A stretch of 64,000 bases of DNA from Bog-159 sp963756605 (lineage in GTDB: Bacteria; Acidobacteriota; Terriglobia; Bryobacterales; Bryobacteraceae), in NCBI GenBank assembly GCA_963756605.1, contig CAVWOT010000019.1, forward strand, positions 62,001 through 126,000, given 5' to 3'. Below, one piece after another: positions 17,266-26,118 of the stretch. Numbering within the stretch: the first letter of the stretch is position 1; every line of letters starts with the position of its first letter. The position numbers were made by a program, and so were the translations under genes. Under the pieces are notes generated by a model. It made no database searches, had not been told where the DNA came from, and worked only from the letters and a program-made list of their open reading frames with translations.

Positions 17266-17363
17266 CAATCGCGCCTCCGCACTACATGCACCACGATGAA
17301 GCACACCACGAACGCCAGGAACAGCGCCACGAAAGGAAGATGCAAAGTGTAGGGCTGCAGCAT
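17265..17363 (-). CDS. 32-residue single-pass membrane microprotein
   Basis: The frame begins with ATG at 17363, 11 bp after the stop of the FHA gene, and ends in a TGA that overlaps the ATG of the phosphatase gene. It reads MLQPYTLHLPFVALFLAFVV, then a few more hydrophobic residues and the basic tail HVVRRRD. One transmembrane helix with a positive cytoplasmic tail is expected. The fit between neighbours with no slack and the ATGA coupling argue for a real gene rather than a spacer. I recognise no family. Confidence 0.6.
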   Translation of the reverse strand: MLQPYTLHLPFVALFLAFVVCFIVVHVVRRRD

Positions 17364-17374
17364 GGCGATGCGAC

Positions 17375-18178
17375 CTATTTCCTGGTTTCGAACGACAGCG
17401 TGATCACGTCGGCGACCTGAATGCGCGCACGGTCCGGCAGCGGCTCCTCGGCGCCGCGGGCCAGCTTCTTGCCGTTCAGCCAAGTGCCGTTGCGGCTGTT
17501 ATCGGAGACCGTGAAGCCGCCCGTGGCCGGATCGCGCCGCAGCCGCAGATGCTCGCGGGATACTTCATCGTTGGTGTAAAGCGGCAGATCCACCGAGAGA
17601 TCCTGGCCGCCGCGCCCGATGGTGATTTCGTTCTGCGTGACGAAGTAACTTTGCGGGCCGGAATCGTCCTCGTAGCGGATCTCGGCGAAAACCTGGTCCG
17701 CGCCGCGGCGGGTCATGGTGCGGTCGCGGGCCACGCGCGCCTCGGTGACGGAAGTCTCGCGATCGATCAGCGTGGTCTTGATGCCGCGATAGCCGGGTTG
17801 CGGGACGTCGTTCAGCTCCGAATGAATCTCGACGTCGCCCGGCGGGACTACGTTTTCGCTGTCGGCGAAGAATTCGATCCACCAGTCATGCCGCGCGATG
17901 CGGTACAGCTTTTGTTTCTTGCCGCGCTTGAAGAGCGGCTGCTTGCGATTCCACTGCGTGAGATGGGCGGCCAGGGCGCGGGCGGCGTCCTCTTTGATGA
18001 GGTCCTGAATGGTGGCCAGGCGTTTGTAATCGTCGGGGTGCAGGTAGACGCTGAAGATGCAGGGGGCGAGGACGCTGTAGGCCATCTCGAACTGCCCGAG
18101 CTCCATGTTGCGCACGAGCTGATCGATGATGAGCTGGCCGTTGATGCGGGCCTGCGGAGGCTTGCCGGTCTGCGCCAT
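17375..18178 (-). CDS. FhaA-like FHA-domain protein, first gene of the operon
   Basis: 267 residues from the ATG at 18178 (MAQTGKPPQAR); the frame is open a further 21 codons upstream. Residues 15-115 match the N-terminal domain of FhaA-type proteins (IFSVYLHPDDYKRLATIQDLI). The FHA domain covers about 180-267: ITIGRGGQDLSVD, the binding loop VSREHLRLRR, and DNSRNGTWLNGKKL. In mycobacteria FhaA recruits phosphorylated MurJ and binds kinase-regulated wall proteins. Here it leads the operon FHA, microprotein, PP2C, kinase, RodA-PBP, FHA. Confidence 0.85.
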   Translation of the reverse strand: MAQTGKPPQARINGQLIIDQLVRNMELGQFEMAYSVLAPCIFSVYLHPDDYKRLATIQDLIKEDAARALAAHLTQWNRKQPLFKRGKKQKLYRIARHDWWIEFFADSENVVPPGDVEIHSELNDVPQPGYRGIKTTLIDRETSVTEARVARDRTMTRRGADQVFAEIRYEDDSGPQSYFVTQNEITIGRGGQDLSVDLPLYTNDEVSREHLRLRRDPATGGFTVSDNSRNGTWLNGKKLARGAEEPLPDRARIQVADVITLSFETRK

Positions 18179-18295
18179 CGGATACACCTGCCTACACCTG
18201 TCGTGGAGAAACCAAAACCATAGACGCCCGGAGGAGCACAACGGGTTTCGCGGGCGCTAATTAAGCTATTTTAAGCCCCCCGGGGGGGCGGGTGG

Positions 18296-18430
18296 ATGCA
18301 AAGCAACTTTGCCCCAGGCAGTCTGTTTGCAGCCGTGGCGGTTTTCGCTCTCAGCGCACTCCTGGCCTGCCTCCTGCCCGCCCGCCACGCCATCGCCGTC
18401 CCACCCGCCGAAGCTCTCCGCTATCAATAA
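18296..18430 (+). pseudogene. C-terminal fragment of an ADOP/FtsX-type permease
   Basis: The 44-codon frame ends ACLLPARHAIAVPPAEALRYQ (final residues), which matches the closing block of ADOP/MacB permeases (compare YVPARRSAKIDPLAALREE in the intact ADOP at 53969-56686). Nothing upstream continues the permease, so this is a truncated relic. Confidence 0.7.
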
Positions 18431-18876
18431 AACGTGCCCCATTTGACCAAAGCGCGGTGCGGGCTATAGGAGAGCGGCATATCAACGCTGGGGGACGTAA
18501 TAAGCCACAACATCCGGACTCGGTAAAGCACGATGCGCCCGCCGTACCGGCCCTTGTTGCCAAATCCCTTTTTGCCTTGGGCCGAACTGGGTAAACAGCG
18601 ATATCGGAAAGCGGCCCGGTGTCCCCTTTCTGGAAGCTTGGGGCGTGTCACGCACTACCTGGAAACTGCTCGGATTCGTTTTCACGGTCCAGAAGTGCGG
18701 TTGGAGGAAGTGGCCCCCAAAGGTGGGCTTAGGGCCGATGCGCAAGTCCACCGCCGAGGGCCTTACTTTGGCGCCTTTGGCCTTGGTCAGCGCCGGTCTC
18801 TTAGCCCCGCCAGGCTATAGGCCTAAAGCTTACGCTCCTGGCAGCCGATAAGACTGCTTAGGACCACCGGAGCTTC
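18431..18876. other. Unassigned region upstream of the first histidine kinase
   Basis: About 450 bp between the permease relic and the kinase start. Several short frames exist on both strands, none with a recognisable family, ribosome-binding site or sensible composition. It may hold the leader of the kinase gene; I see no structured RNA I can name. Confidence 0.3.
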
Positions 18877-21126
18877 ATGGCGATCCAAAAGTGCCTATCG
18901 GAACCCGCGCCAGCCCTTGCGTTCCTGGACGCCATCCTGGAATCGTCGGATGACGCCATCGTTGGAGAAACAGCCGACGGCACCATAGTCAGCTGGAACA
19001 AAGCCGCCGAGACCCTGTACGGCTACCAGGCCACGGAGGTCATAGGACGCCCAGCTTCCCTGCTCACCGCGGGCAGGACTGAACCAGGCGCGAACATGGT
19101 TTGCACCGAGACCGTGCATTTTCGCAAAGACGGATCGCCCATTCCCATCTCGCTCACCACATCTCCCATCCGCAACGACGCCGGAGAGGTGACGGGCAGA
19201 GTCGCGATTGCCCGCGGGCTGGCGCAACGGAGGTGCCCTCTGGGACGGCCCGATTGCGAAGGGCGATTCCGGTCTCTGTTTGATGCCAACCCGGTCCCCA
19301 TGTGGGTATACGACTGCGAGACGCTGCGGTACCTCGAAATCAACCACGCGGCAATTGTCCACTATGGTTACTCGCGCGCTGAATTTCTGAAAAAGCGCAT
19401 TACCGATCTCCATCCTCCGGAAGACCTCTCGCGGGTCATAGAGCTCCTCAAACAAGACCGGCCTACAATCAGACAGTCGGGACCCTGGCGGCATCTGCAT
19501 CAGAACGGGACCATCATCGACGTCGAACTCGCCAGCCACCTGACCGACTGGCGAGGACGGCGCGCGGCGCTGGTAGTGGCGTACGACATCAGCGAGCGGA
19601 AGCGGGCCGCGGAATCGCTGCGCGCCAGCGAGGAGCGGTTCCGGACTGCCTTCGAAGATGCGCCTTTCGGTATGTGCCTGAGTTCGCTTGACGGACGTTT
19701 TCTGCAGGTCAACGCCGCGCTCTGCCAATTGCTCGGTTACTCCAGGGAGGAATTGGTGGGAACCGGCTGGATGACAATCACGCACCCGGAGGACGGGGAG
19801 CGGTCCACACAGGCGGTGGAACAACTGAAGTGCCGGGTAGTCAACTCGGTGGAGTTCGAGAAGCGCTACATCTGCAGGAATGGCAACACGATTTGGCTTC
19901 GGCTGCGCGTCTCGGTCGTTAATGGCGCCGACGGATCCGTGTTGCATTTCATCACGCATATAGAAGACATCACCGCGCGCCGGCAAGCGGAGCGGGCGTT
20001 GCAGGAGAGCGAGGAGAAGTACCGTTCGTTAATTGCGCATATTCCCGACGTGCTGTGGGTGGCCGACGCCGCCGGCCGCGTGGTCTTTGTCAGCCCCAAC
20101 GGGGAGAGGCTCATCGGGATCGGCCTGGAAGAGGTTTACCGGCGTGGAACCTGCGCGCTGTTGGAAGTCGTGCATCCCGACGACAGGCAAGGGGTAACCG
20201 ACGCGTTCCGCATGCTGTTCGAAGGAGACCAGACCTACGACGTGGAGTTCCGCGTGCGCGGCCAAAGCGGCGAGTGGATCTGGGTTCACGACCGGGCCGT
20301 GGCGGCTTACGAGAAAGACGGCGTGCGCCATGCCAGCGGCTTGCGCTCGGACATTGGCGAGCGCCGGCGGGCCGAGGCGGCGCTCCGCGCCCGCGATGCC
20401 GCGGAGGATGCCAACCGGACCAAGAGCGCCTTCCTCGCCAACATGAGCCACGAATTGCGTACACCCCTGAACGCAATTATCGGCTACAGCCAGATGCTGC
20501 AGGAGGATTGCAGCGCCGCTGAGCAATGTGAGATACATGCCGATCTGGAAAAGATCGAGCGTTCCGGGCAGATCCTGCTCGGCATCATCAACGATGTCCT
20601 GGACCTGTCGAAGATCGAGGCGGGCCGCATGGAAGTCCGGCTCCAAAATGTGAATGTGGCTGCCGTGCTGGAAGATGTGCTCACTACCGTCGCGCCGCTG
20701 GCACGCCAGCAGGGCAACAGTATCTCGCTCGATTGCCCCGTGGAGGCCCGGCGAGTCTGGGCCGATCTTCCCAAACTTCGGCAATGCCTGTTGAACCTGG
20801 TCAACAACGCCTGCAAGTTCACCGAGAACGGCAGCATTTCGGTCGCGGTGCGGCGGGTACCCGGTTCGCCGGACTGGACCGAGGTGCGCGTTTCCGACAC
20901 CGGCATCGGCATCCGCCCCGAGCATCTGAATAAGCTGTTCCAACCTTTCACTCAACTGGATGACTCGAGCACCCGCAAATATAACGGCACGGGGCTGGGA
21001 CTGGCCATCTGCAAAAGATTCTGCCAGATGATGGGCGCCGCGATCGCGGTGGAAAGTACGCCTGGGCGCGGTTCCTGTTTCACCCTGCGCCTGCAGGTGC
21101 CGCATGCTCCGGCCGCCGCGACTTAG
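18877..21126 (+). CDS. Multi-PAS sensor histidine kinase
   Basis: 749 residues, no membrane helix. Four PAS domains in a row (about 15-115, 130-240, 250-365, 378-495), each with PAC-like ends such as FITHIEDITARRQ and ALVVAYDISERKR. HisKA follows with H525 in FLANMSHELRTPLNAIIG, then an HATPase_c domain with N-box LVNNACKFTENG, DTGIGI and GTGLGLAIC. It is a soluble sensor that autophosphorylates on His525. No response regulator gene is adjacent. Ligands of the PAS domains are unknown. Confidence 0.9.
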   Translation: MAIQKCLSEPAPALAFLDAILESSDDAIVGETADGTIVSWNKAAETLYGYQATEVIGRPASLLTAGRTEPGANMVCTETVHFRKDGSPIPISLTTSPIRNDAGEVTGRVAIARGLAQRRCPLGRPDCEGRFRSLFDANPVPMWVYDCETLRYLEINHAAIVHYGYSRAEFLKKRITDLHPPEDLSRVIELLKQDRPTIRQSGPWRHLHQNGTIIDVELASHLTDWRGRRAALVVAYDISERKRAAESLRASEERFRTAFEDAPFGMCLSSLDGRFLQVNAALCQLLGYSREELVGTGWMTITHPEDGERSTQAVEQLKCRVVNSVEFEKRYICRNGNTIWLRLRVSVVNGADGSVLHFITHIEDITARRQAERALQESEEKYRSLIAHIPDVLWVADAAGRVVFVSPNGERLIGIGLEEVYRRGTCALLEVVHPDDRQGVTDAFRMLFEGDQTYDVEFRVRGQSGEWIWVHDRAVAAYEKDGVRHASGLRSDIGERRRAEAALRARDAAEDANRTKSAFLANMSHELRTPLNAIIGYSQMLQEDCSAAEQCEIHADLEKIERSGQILLGIINDVLDLSKIEAGRMEVRLQNVNVAAVLEDVLTTVAPLARQQGNSISLDCPVEARRVWADLPKLRQCLLNLVNNACKFTENGSISVAVRRVPGSPDWTEVRVSDTGIGIRPEHLNKLFQPFTQLDDSSTRKYNGTGLGLAICKRFCQMMGAAIAVESTPGRGSCFTLRLQVPHAPAAAT

Positions 21127-21224
21127 GGCAGGCTAACGCCACAGGCTGATGTCCTGGTCGCGGCCGGATGGTATGCAGTATCACGCTGTTTTCGCCGGAA
21201 AGTCCGCCGAAAGCCCCTCTCGCC

Positions 21225-21260
21225 GGGTTAGATTCGTTTAGCACGGGTTAGAATCGTTAA
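21225..21260. promoter_or_regulatory. Direct repeat of 16 bp, period 20 bp, just before the second histidine kinase
   Basis: GGGTTAGATTCGTTTA (21225-21240) and GGGTTAGAATCGTTAA (21245-21260) differ at two positions and lie almost two helical turns apart on the same DNA face, ending 3 bp before the ATG at 21264. The spacing fits a dimeric regulator such as a response regulator. No ribosome-binding site is visible in the gap. Confidence 0.45.
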
Positions 21261-21263
21261 CAG

Positions 21264-23759
21264 ATGTCCGTCACGGCGCACTGGAGCAGCTCAAGTGATT
21301 TCGAATTTCAAAGCTTGCGCAAGCTGTACCAGTTGCTGGCCTCGTTGAGTAAGGCGAGCAATTCCCAGGAAGTATACGACGCCGCCCTGGACAGCCTGCT
21401 CGACGCGACCTCCGCCCGGCGCGCGGCGATTTTGCTGTTTGACGACGAGGGCGTGATCCGCTTCCGGGCCGCCCGCGGTCTTTCCGCGGAATATCAGGAG
21501 GCTGTCACCGGCCATTGTCCCTGGCCCCGCGGGACGCGAGACGCGCATCCCGTGGTGGTGCCGGATGTATCGCTGGACGCCAGCCTGGCCCAACTCCGCA
21601 CACACCTCGATCGTGAAGGGATCCGGGCGTTGGCCTTCATACCGCTTTCCCTGGAGGCCGGTGTATTCGGCAAGTTCATGTTGTATTACGCCGAGCCCCA
21701 CACGTGCGCCGGGGAGGAGTTGGAGATAGCCCAGGCTATTGCAGCGCATGTGGCTCTGGCCACCGAACGCACGCGCGCGGAAGTCGCGCGCATACGCAGT
21801 GAACAACGGCAGCAGGCCATCCTGGATAACTCGCCCGCCGTCATTTTCCTCAAGGACCGGCAGGGAAGATATCAACTCATCAACCGGCAATTCGAGGAGT
21901 TGTTCCACGTCACACGGGCCGATGTGGCCGGCAAGACGGATTACGACATATTCCCGGCTGAAGCCGCGCAGCAGTTTCAGGCGAATGACCGCGCCGTAGT
22001 GGCGGCGGGAAAGCCGCTGCAGTTTGAAGAGTACGTGCCCCACGATGATGGCCATCATTCGTATATTTCAGTCAAATTCCCCATCGAAGGACCCGACGGA
22101 GCCATCACGGGAGTTTGCGGTATCGCCACGGACGTTACGGAACGAAAGCAATTGGAGGCGGCTGTCCCACACTTAGCCGCTATCGTCGAGAATTCCGCGG
22201 ATGCCATCATTAGCAAGGACCTGAACGGGATCATCAGGAGCTGGAATAGCGCCGCCGAGCAGATTTTTGGTTATACGGCCGCCGAGGCGCTGGGCAAGCC
22301 GGTGTCGATGCTGGCCCCACCAGACCGGCTGGACGAAATGCCCGCCATTCTGGAAAGGATTCGGCAGGGCGTGCCCGTGCGTTACGAAACACGTCGCCGC
22401 CGCAAGGACGGGCAGATCATTGAGGTCTCGCTCACGGTCTCCCCAGTGCGCGACGCCGCCGGCCGCATCGTCGGGGCCTCCAAAATAGTACGCGATATAA
22501 CGGCTTTGAAACTGGCGCAGGCGGAACGGACCTTGCTGCACACGCGCGAACGAGAGGCCCGGCGCACTGCGGAATTGCTGAATCAGGCCACCCGCCGGCT
22601 GGCGGCGCAGCTCAATCCGGAACGCCTCGCGCAGGAAGTGACCGATATCGCCGCCACACTGGTAGGAGCGGAATTCGGCGGCTTCTTCCACATGGTCCTT
22701 CAGCAAGAAGGCGGAGCCTACCAGCTATCCTCGGTTTCGGGAACATGGCCGGCTGCGTTGGCCGGCTTTCCCGCACCCGGCGATGAAGCTCTGTTTGGCC
22801 GCGTATTTCGCGGCGAGGGCCCGGTGCGCGCAACGGACCAGCCTCCACCCGTTCGAAGCTGCCTGGCAGTGCCCATCGTGGCCCGCGCGGGAGAAGTATT
22901 TGGCGTTCTGTTCCTCGGCCATCCCGAGGCTGGTCAGTTCACCGAGAATCACGAAACTTTGATTACAGGCATCGCCGCGCAAGCCGCCATCGCTATGGAC
23001 AACGCGCGCCTTTTCGAGCAGACGCAGTGGGTGCAAAGAGAACTCAAGCGGTCGAATGAAGAGTTGCGCCGCGTCAATCGGGATTTGGAAGTTTTCGCCT
23101 ATTCCGCGGGCCACGATTTGCAGGAGCCCCTGCGCACCATCGCGATCACGTCGCAATTGCTCGAACGCAGCTTGGGTGCGCAACTCGAAACCCACGATGC
23201 CGCGTTTCTGCACGACATCAGCGCGGCGTCCCGGCGCATGAACATTCTCATCGGCGATTTGCTGGCGTACACCAATGCCCGCAAGCACGAGGAAGGCGCG
23301 GCGCCGGTGGTCGATTCCGGCCGCGTGCTAGCCGGCGTGCTGGAGAGTCTGCGCGTTCCGATTCAAGAATCGGGCGCGCAAGTCACTACCGGAGACTTGC
23401 CATCCGTCGCGATCCACGAGGGCCATCTGTCTCAGCTATTTCAAAACCTGGTGGGCAACGCCCTTAAGTACCGCGGAACAGAAGCCCCTCACATCCATAT
23501 CAGCGCCGCCGAGCAGGACGGTTGGCAGGTATTCTCCGTAGCAGACGATGGGATCGGCATCGAACCGCAGTTCGTCGAACAGATTTTCGGTCTCTTCAAG
23601 CGGTTACATACCCGCGAGCAGTATCCGGGCAGCGGCATCGGACTGGCCATCTGCCGCCGTGTGATCGAGCAATATGGCGGCCGCATTTGGGTGGAGCGGT
23701 CGTCCCCCGGCGGCGGTTCCACCTTCTGTTTCTCGCTGCCGTCCCGCGATGGAACGTAA
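21264..23759 (+). CDS. GAF-PAS-PAS-GAF sensor histidine kinase
   Basis: 831 residues, soluble. GAF domain about 20-165, PAS 185-290 (AVIFLKDRQGRYQLINRQFE), PAS 300-415 (ENSADAIISKDLNGIIRSWN), second GAF 430-590, then a phytochrome-type HisKA with H617 in AYSAGHDLQEPLRTI and HATPase_c with NLVGNALKYRG, DDGIGI and GSGIGLAIC. The GHDLQEPLRTI form of the phosphoacceptor region is typical of bacteriophytochrome-like kinases, but no bilin-binding PHY module is visible. It follows the first kinase by 137 bp. Confidence 0.9.
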   Translation: MSVTAHWSSSSDFEFQSLRKLYQLLASLSKASNSQEVYDAALDSLLDATSARRAAILLFDDEGVIRFRAARGLSAEYQEAVTGHCPWPRGTRDAHPVVVPDVSLDASLAQLRTHLDREGIRALAFIPLSLEAGVFGKFMLYYAEPHTCAGEELEIAQAIAAHVALATERTRAEVARIRSEQRQQAILDNSPAVIFLKDRQGRYQLINRQFEELFHVTRADVAGKTDYDIFPAEAAQQFQANDRAVVAAGKPLQFEEYVPHDDGHHSYISVKFPIEGPDGAITGVCGIATDVTERKQLEAAVPHLAAIVENSADAIISKDLNGIIRSWNSAAEQIFGYTAAEALGKPVSMLAPPDRLDEMPAILERIRQGVPVRYETRRRRKDGQIIEVSLTVSPVRDAAGRIVGASKIVRDITALKLAQAERTLLHTREREARRTAELLNQATRRLAAQLNPERLAQEVTDIAATLVGAEFGGFFHMVLQQEGGAYQLSSVSGTWPAALAGFPAPGDEALFGRVFRGEGPVRATDQPPPVRSCLAVPIVARAGEVFGVLFLGHPEAGQFTENHETLITGIAAQAAIAMDNARLFEQTQWVQRELKRSNEELRRVNRDLEVFAYSAGHDLQEPLRTIAITSQLLERSLGAQLETHDAAFLHDISAASRRMNILIGDLLAYTNARKHEEGAAPVVDSGRVLAGVLESLRVPIQESGAQVTTGDLPSVAIHEGHLSQLFQNLVGNALKYRGTEAPHIHISAAEQDGWQVFSVADDGIGIEPQFVEQIFGLFKRLHTREQYPGSGIGLAICRRVIEQYGGRIWVERSSPGGGSTFCFSLPSRDGT

Positions 23760-23892
23760 AAATTGCATGCGGTTGAACCCAAGTGATAAGCGGAAGTTTC
23801 GGTTAATACAACATGTTTTCAGGATTATGTATTATCCGACACCGCGGATTGCTGAACTACGGGGCTAAGATAGAACTAGTGGAGGGGTGATC

Positions 23893-24714
23893 GTGTTCGC
23901 GTGGGAACGGCTGCTGGAGCAATCTCACTCCTGCGGTCATTTTGTTCAACTCTACGAAGATGAGCGAGCGCTAGGCAGGAATGTAGGAGTCTTTTTCTGG
24001 GAAGGCCTGCGGCGCGGCGGAAGTGTGCTCGCGATCACCACTGCCGGTCATCGGAAACTGTTCGAGCAGGAACTGCAGCGCCTGGGGGCGAGCGTGGCCG
24101 GTTTGTGCGAGGGCGGCAGATTACTCTTCCTGGACGCCCAGTCGACGCTGGCCCGGGTAACGCTGAACGGGCAGCCGGAGTGGGGGCGCTTTGAGGAAAC
24201 TATCCGCGCCGCCATACGGAACTTCGCACCTTCTACCGCAGCCGAGGATCTGCGGGCGTATGGCGAGATGGTCGGCATCTTGTGGAATGCCCGGCAATAT
24301 GCGGCCGCCGTGCGGCTGGAACAGCTCTGGAACAAGCTGCTCGAAAGCGCCCACTTCAGCTTGTATTGCGCGTATGCCATCGACGTCTTTGGAAACGATT
24401 TTCAGGCCGCAAACCTGGAGAGTGTCCTGCGCGCACACACGCACGTGATGCCGGGGGAGATCGGCGGCGCACTGGAAGCCGCCCTGCACCGCTCCATGAA
24501 CGAAATACTCGGACCGGGCGCCGACGAAATGCGGGCGCGCACCAGCGGATCCCGGCAACCCGGCTGGGCCATCATGCCTAATGCGGAATGGATGATCCTC
24601 TGGTTGCGCGAAAACCTGCCCGCGCAAGCCGATAATATCGTGCGCCGGGCGCGCGATTACTATGAGCAACTCCCTCGAATATCCCCTTTACCCGCGCTAG
24701 CCGAAACTGAGTAG
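23893..24714 (+). CDS. MEDS-domain signalling protein
   Basis: About 273 residues. The N-terminus HSCGHFVQLYEDERALGR, then EGLRRGGSVLAITTAGHRK, is typical of the MEDS (DcmR-like) sensory domain, related to the KaiC/RecA fold and often found with histidine kinases. The GGAGGGG ribosome-binding site favours GTG at 23893 (giving MFAWERLLEQ) over the GTG at 23887. The C-terminal half is helical with no output domain I recognise. It directly follows two histidine kinases, so a shared signalling role is likely. Confidence 0.75.
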   Translation: MFAWERLLEQSHSCGHFVQLYEDERALGRNVGVFFWEGLRRGGSVLAITTAGHRKLFEQELQRLGASVAGLCEGGRLLFLDAQSTLARVTLNGQPEWGRFEETIRAAIRNFAPSTAAEDLRAYGEMVGILWNARQYAAAVRLEQLWNKLLESAHFSLYCAYAIDVFGNDFQAANLESVLRAHTHVMPGEIGGALEAALHRSMNEILGPGADEMRARTSGSRQPGWAIMPNAEWMILWLRENLPAQADNIVRRARDYYEQLPRISPLPALAETE

Positions 24715-24732
24715 CCGGCGAGGCGGCGTTCC

Positions 24733-26118
24733 TCATGTCAGCCTGGTGGCGCCCATCAAATACTGATCGATGCCGCGCGCCGCCTGGCGGCCTTCGCTGA
24801 TGGCCCACACCACCAGCGACTGGCCGCGGCGCATATCTCCGGCGGCGAACACGCCGGGCACCGACGTCATGTAATTGTCGCCAGACTGCACGTTGCCGCG
24901 AGAATCCAGCTGCACTCCTAGACTGTCTAGGAGTCCGGGTTTGACCGGGCCGAGAAAGCCCATGGCGAGGAGGACCAGGTCCGCATCGAGGGTGAATTCG
25001 GTGCCCGCGACAGGTTCGAACCTGGGCGGCGGCCCGACCTGCACGGCGTGCAACTGTTGCACGTTGCCGTTCTCATCGCCGGTGAAGCGGCTGGTGGCGA
25101 TGCTCCAGTTGCGGATGCCGCCTTCTTCATGCGAGCTTTCGATACGTAGCTGCATGGGCCACATCGGCCAGGGTGTTTGCGGGGCGCGTGCGAGCGGCGG
25201 TTGCGGCAGCAACTCGAACTGGTGCACGGAGGCAGCTTTCTGGCGGTGCGAAGTGCCCAGGCAATCGGCGCCGGTATCGCCTCCGCCGATGATGACCACG
25301 CGCTTGCCGGCCGCGGATACGCGGGAGGCGCGGCCCAGGAACTCCATCGCGTAGTGAATGCCGTTCAACTCGCGCCCGGGAATGGGGAGGTCGCGGGGGT
25401 GCTCCGCGCCGCCCGCCAGCAGGATGGCGTGGTAATCGCGGCGCAGGTCTTCCACGGCGATGTCGCGGCCGATGTGGGCGTTGGGCACGAACTCGACGCC
25501 CTCGGCGATCATCTGTTCCAGACGCCGGTCGAGAATGTGCTTCTCCATTTTGAAATTCGGGATGCCGTAGCGCATCAGTCCGCCCATGCGATCGTTCTTT
25601 TCGTAAACGGTGACGGCGTGTCCGGCGCGGCGTAATTGCTGGGCGGCGGCGAGGCCGGCGGGTCCGGAGCCGACGATGGCGATGCGCTTGCCGGTGAGCT
25701 CCTGGGGCGGCTCGGGGCGAACCCAGCCCTCGGCGAAGGCGCGATCGATGATCGTCTTCTCGATCTGCTTGATGGTGACCGGCGGCTCGTTGATGCCCAG
25801 CACGCAGGCGGCTTCGCAGGGTGCGGGACAGATCCGGCCAGTGAACTCGGGAAAATTATTGGTCGAATGCAGGACGCGCACGGCCTCGCGCCAGCGGCCG
25901 CGATAGACCAGGTCGTTCCAATCGGGAATGATGTTGGTCAGCGGGCAGCCGGTGTGACAGAAGGGCACGCCGCAATCCATGCAGCGGGCGCCTTGCGCGC
26001 GGATTTTCTCTTCGGGGAAATCCAGGTAGATTTCGAACCAATCGTTTATGCGCTCGGCCGGGTCGCGCCGCGAGGGGAGCTCCCTGGGGTATTCCAGGAA
26101 GCCGGTAATTTTACCCAT
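24733..26118 (-). CDS. gltD: Glutamate synthase (NADPH) small subunit
   Basis: 461 residues. The N-terminal 4Fe-4S cluster motif CMDCGVPFCHTGCP and CPAPCEAACVL are followed by an FAD fold (IAIVGSGPAGLAAAQQL), an NADPH-binding fold (VVIIGGGDTGADCLG) and the closing FAD block VFAAGDMRRGQSLVVWAI. GltD passes electrons from NADPH to GltB for glutamate formation from glutamine and 2-oxoglutarate. Its start overlaps the end of gltB by 8 bp, so the two are co-translated. Confidence 0.97.
   Translation of the reverse strand: MGKITGFLEYPRELPSRRDPAERINDWFEIYLDFPEEKIRAQGARCMDCGVPFCHTGCPLTNIIPDWNDLVYRGRWREAVRVLHSTNNFPEFTGRICPAPCEAACVLGINEPPVTIKQIEKTIIDRAFAEGWVRPEPPQELTGKRIAIVGSGPAGLAAAQQLRRAGHAVTVYEKNDRMGGLMRYGIPNFKMEKHILDRRLEQMIAEGVEFVPNAHIGRDIAVEDLRRDYHAILLAGGAEHPRDLPIPGRELNGIHYAMEFLGRASRVSAAGKRVVIIGGGDTGADCLGTSHRQKAASVHQFELLPQPPLARAPQTPWPMWPMQLRIESSHEEGGIRNWSIATSRFTGDENGNVQQLHAVQVGPPPRFEPVAGTEFTLDADLVLLAMGFLGPVKPGLLDSLGVQLDSRGNVQSGDNYMTSVPGVFAAGDMRRGQSLVVWAISEGRQAARGIDQYLMGATRLT

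Noticed and set aside
17265..17304. 13-residue longer N-terminus for the phosphatase
   Set aside because: The ATG at 17265 overlaps the microprotein stop, and the PP2C domain begins directly after it (AAAVEWRSGASTDTG).
18482..18751. 89-codon minus-strand gene upstream of the histidine kinase
   Set aside because: No recognisable motif, no ribosome-binding site, and competing frames of equal length on the other strand.
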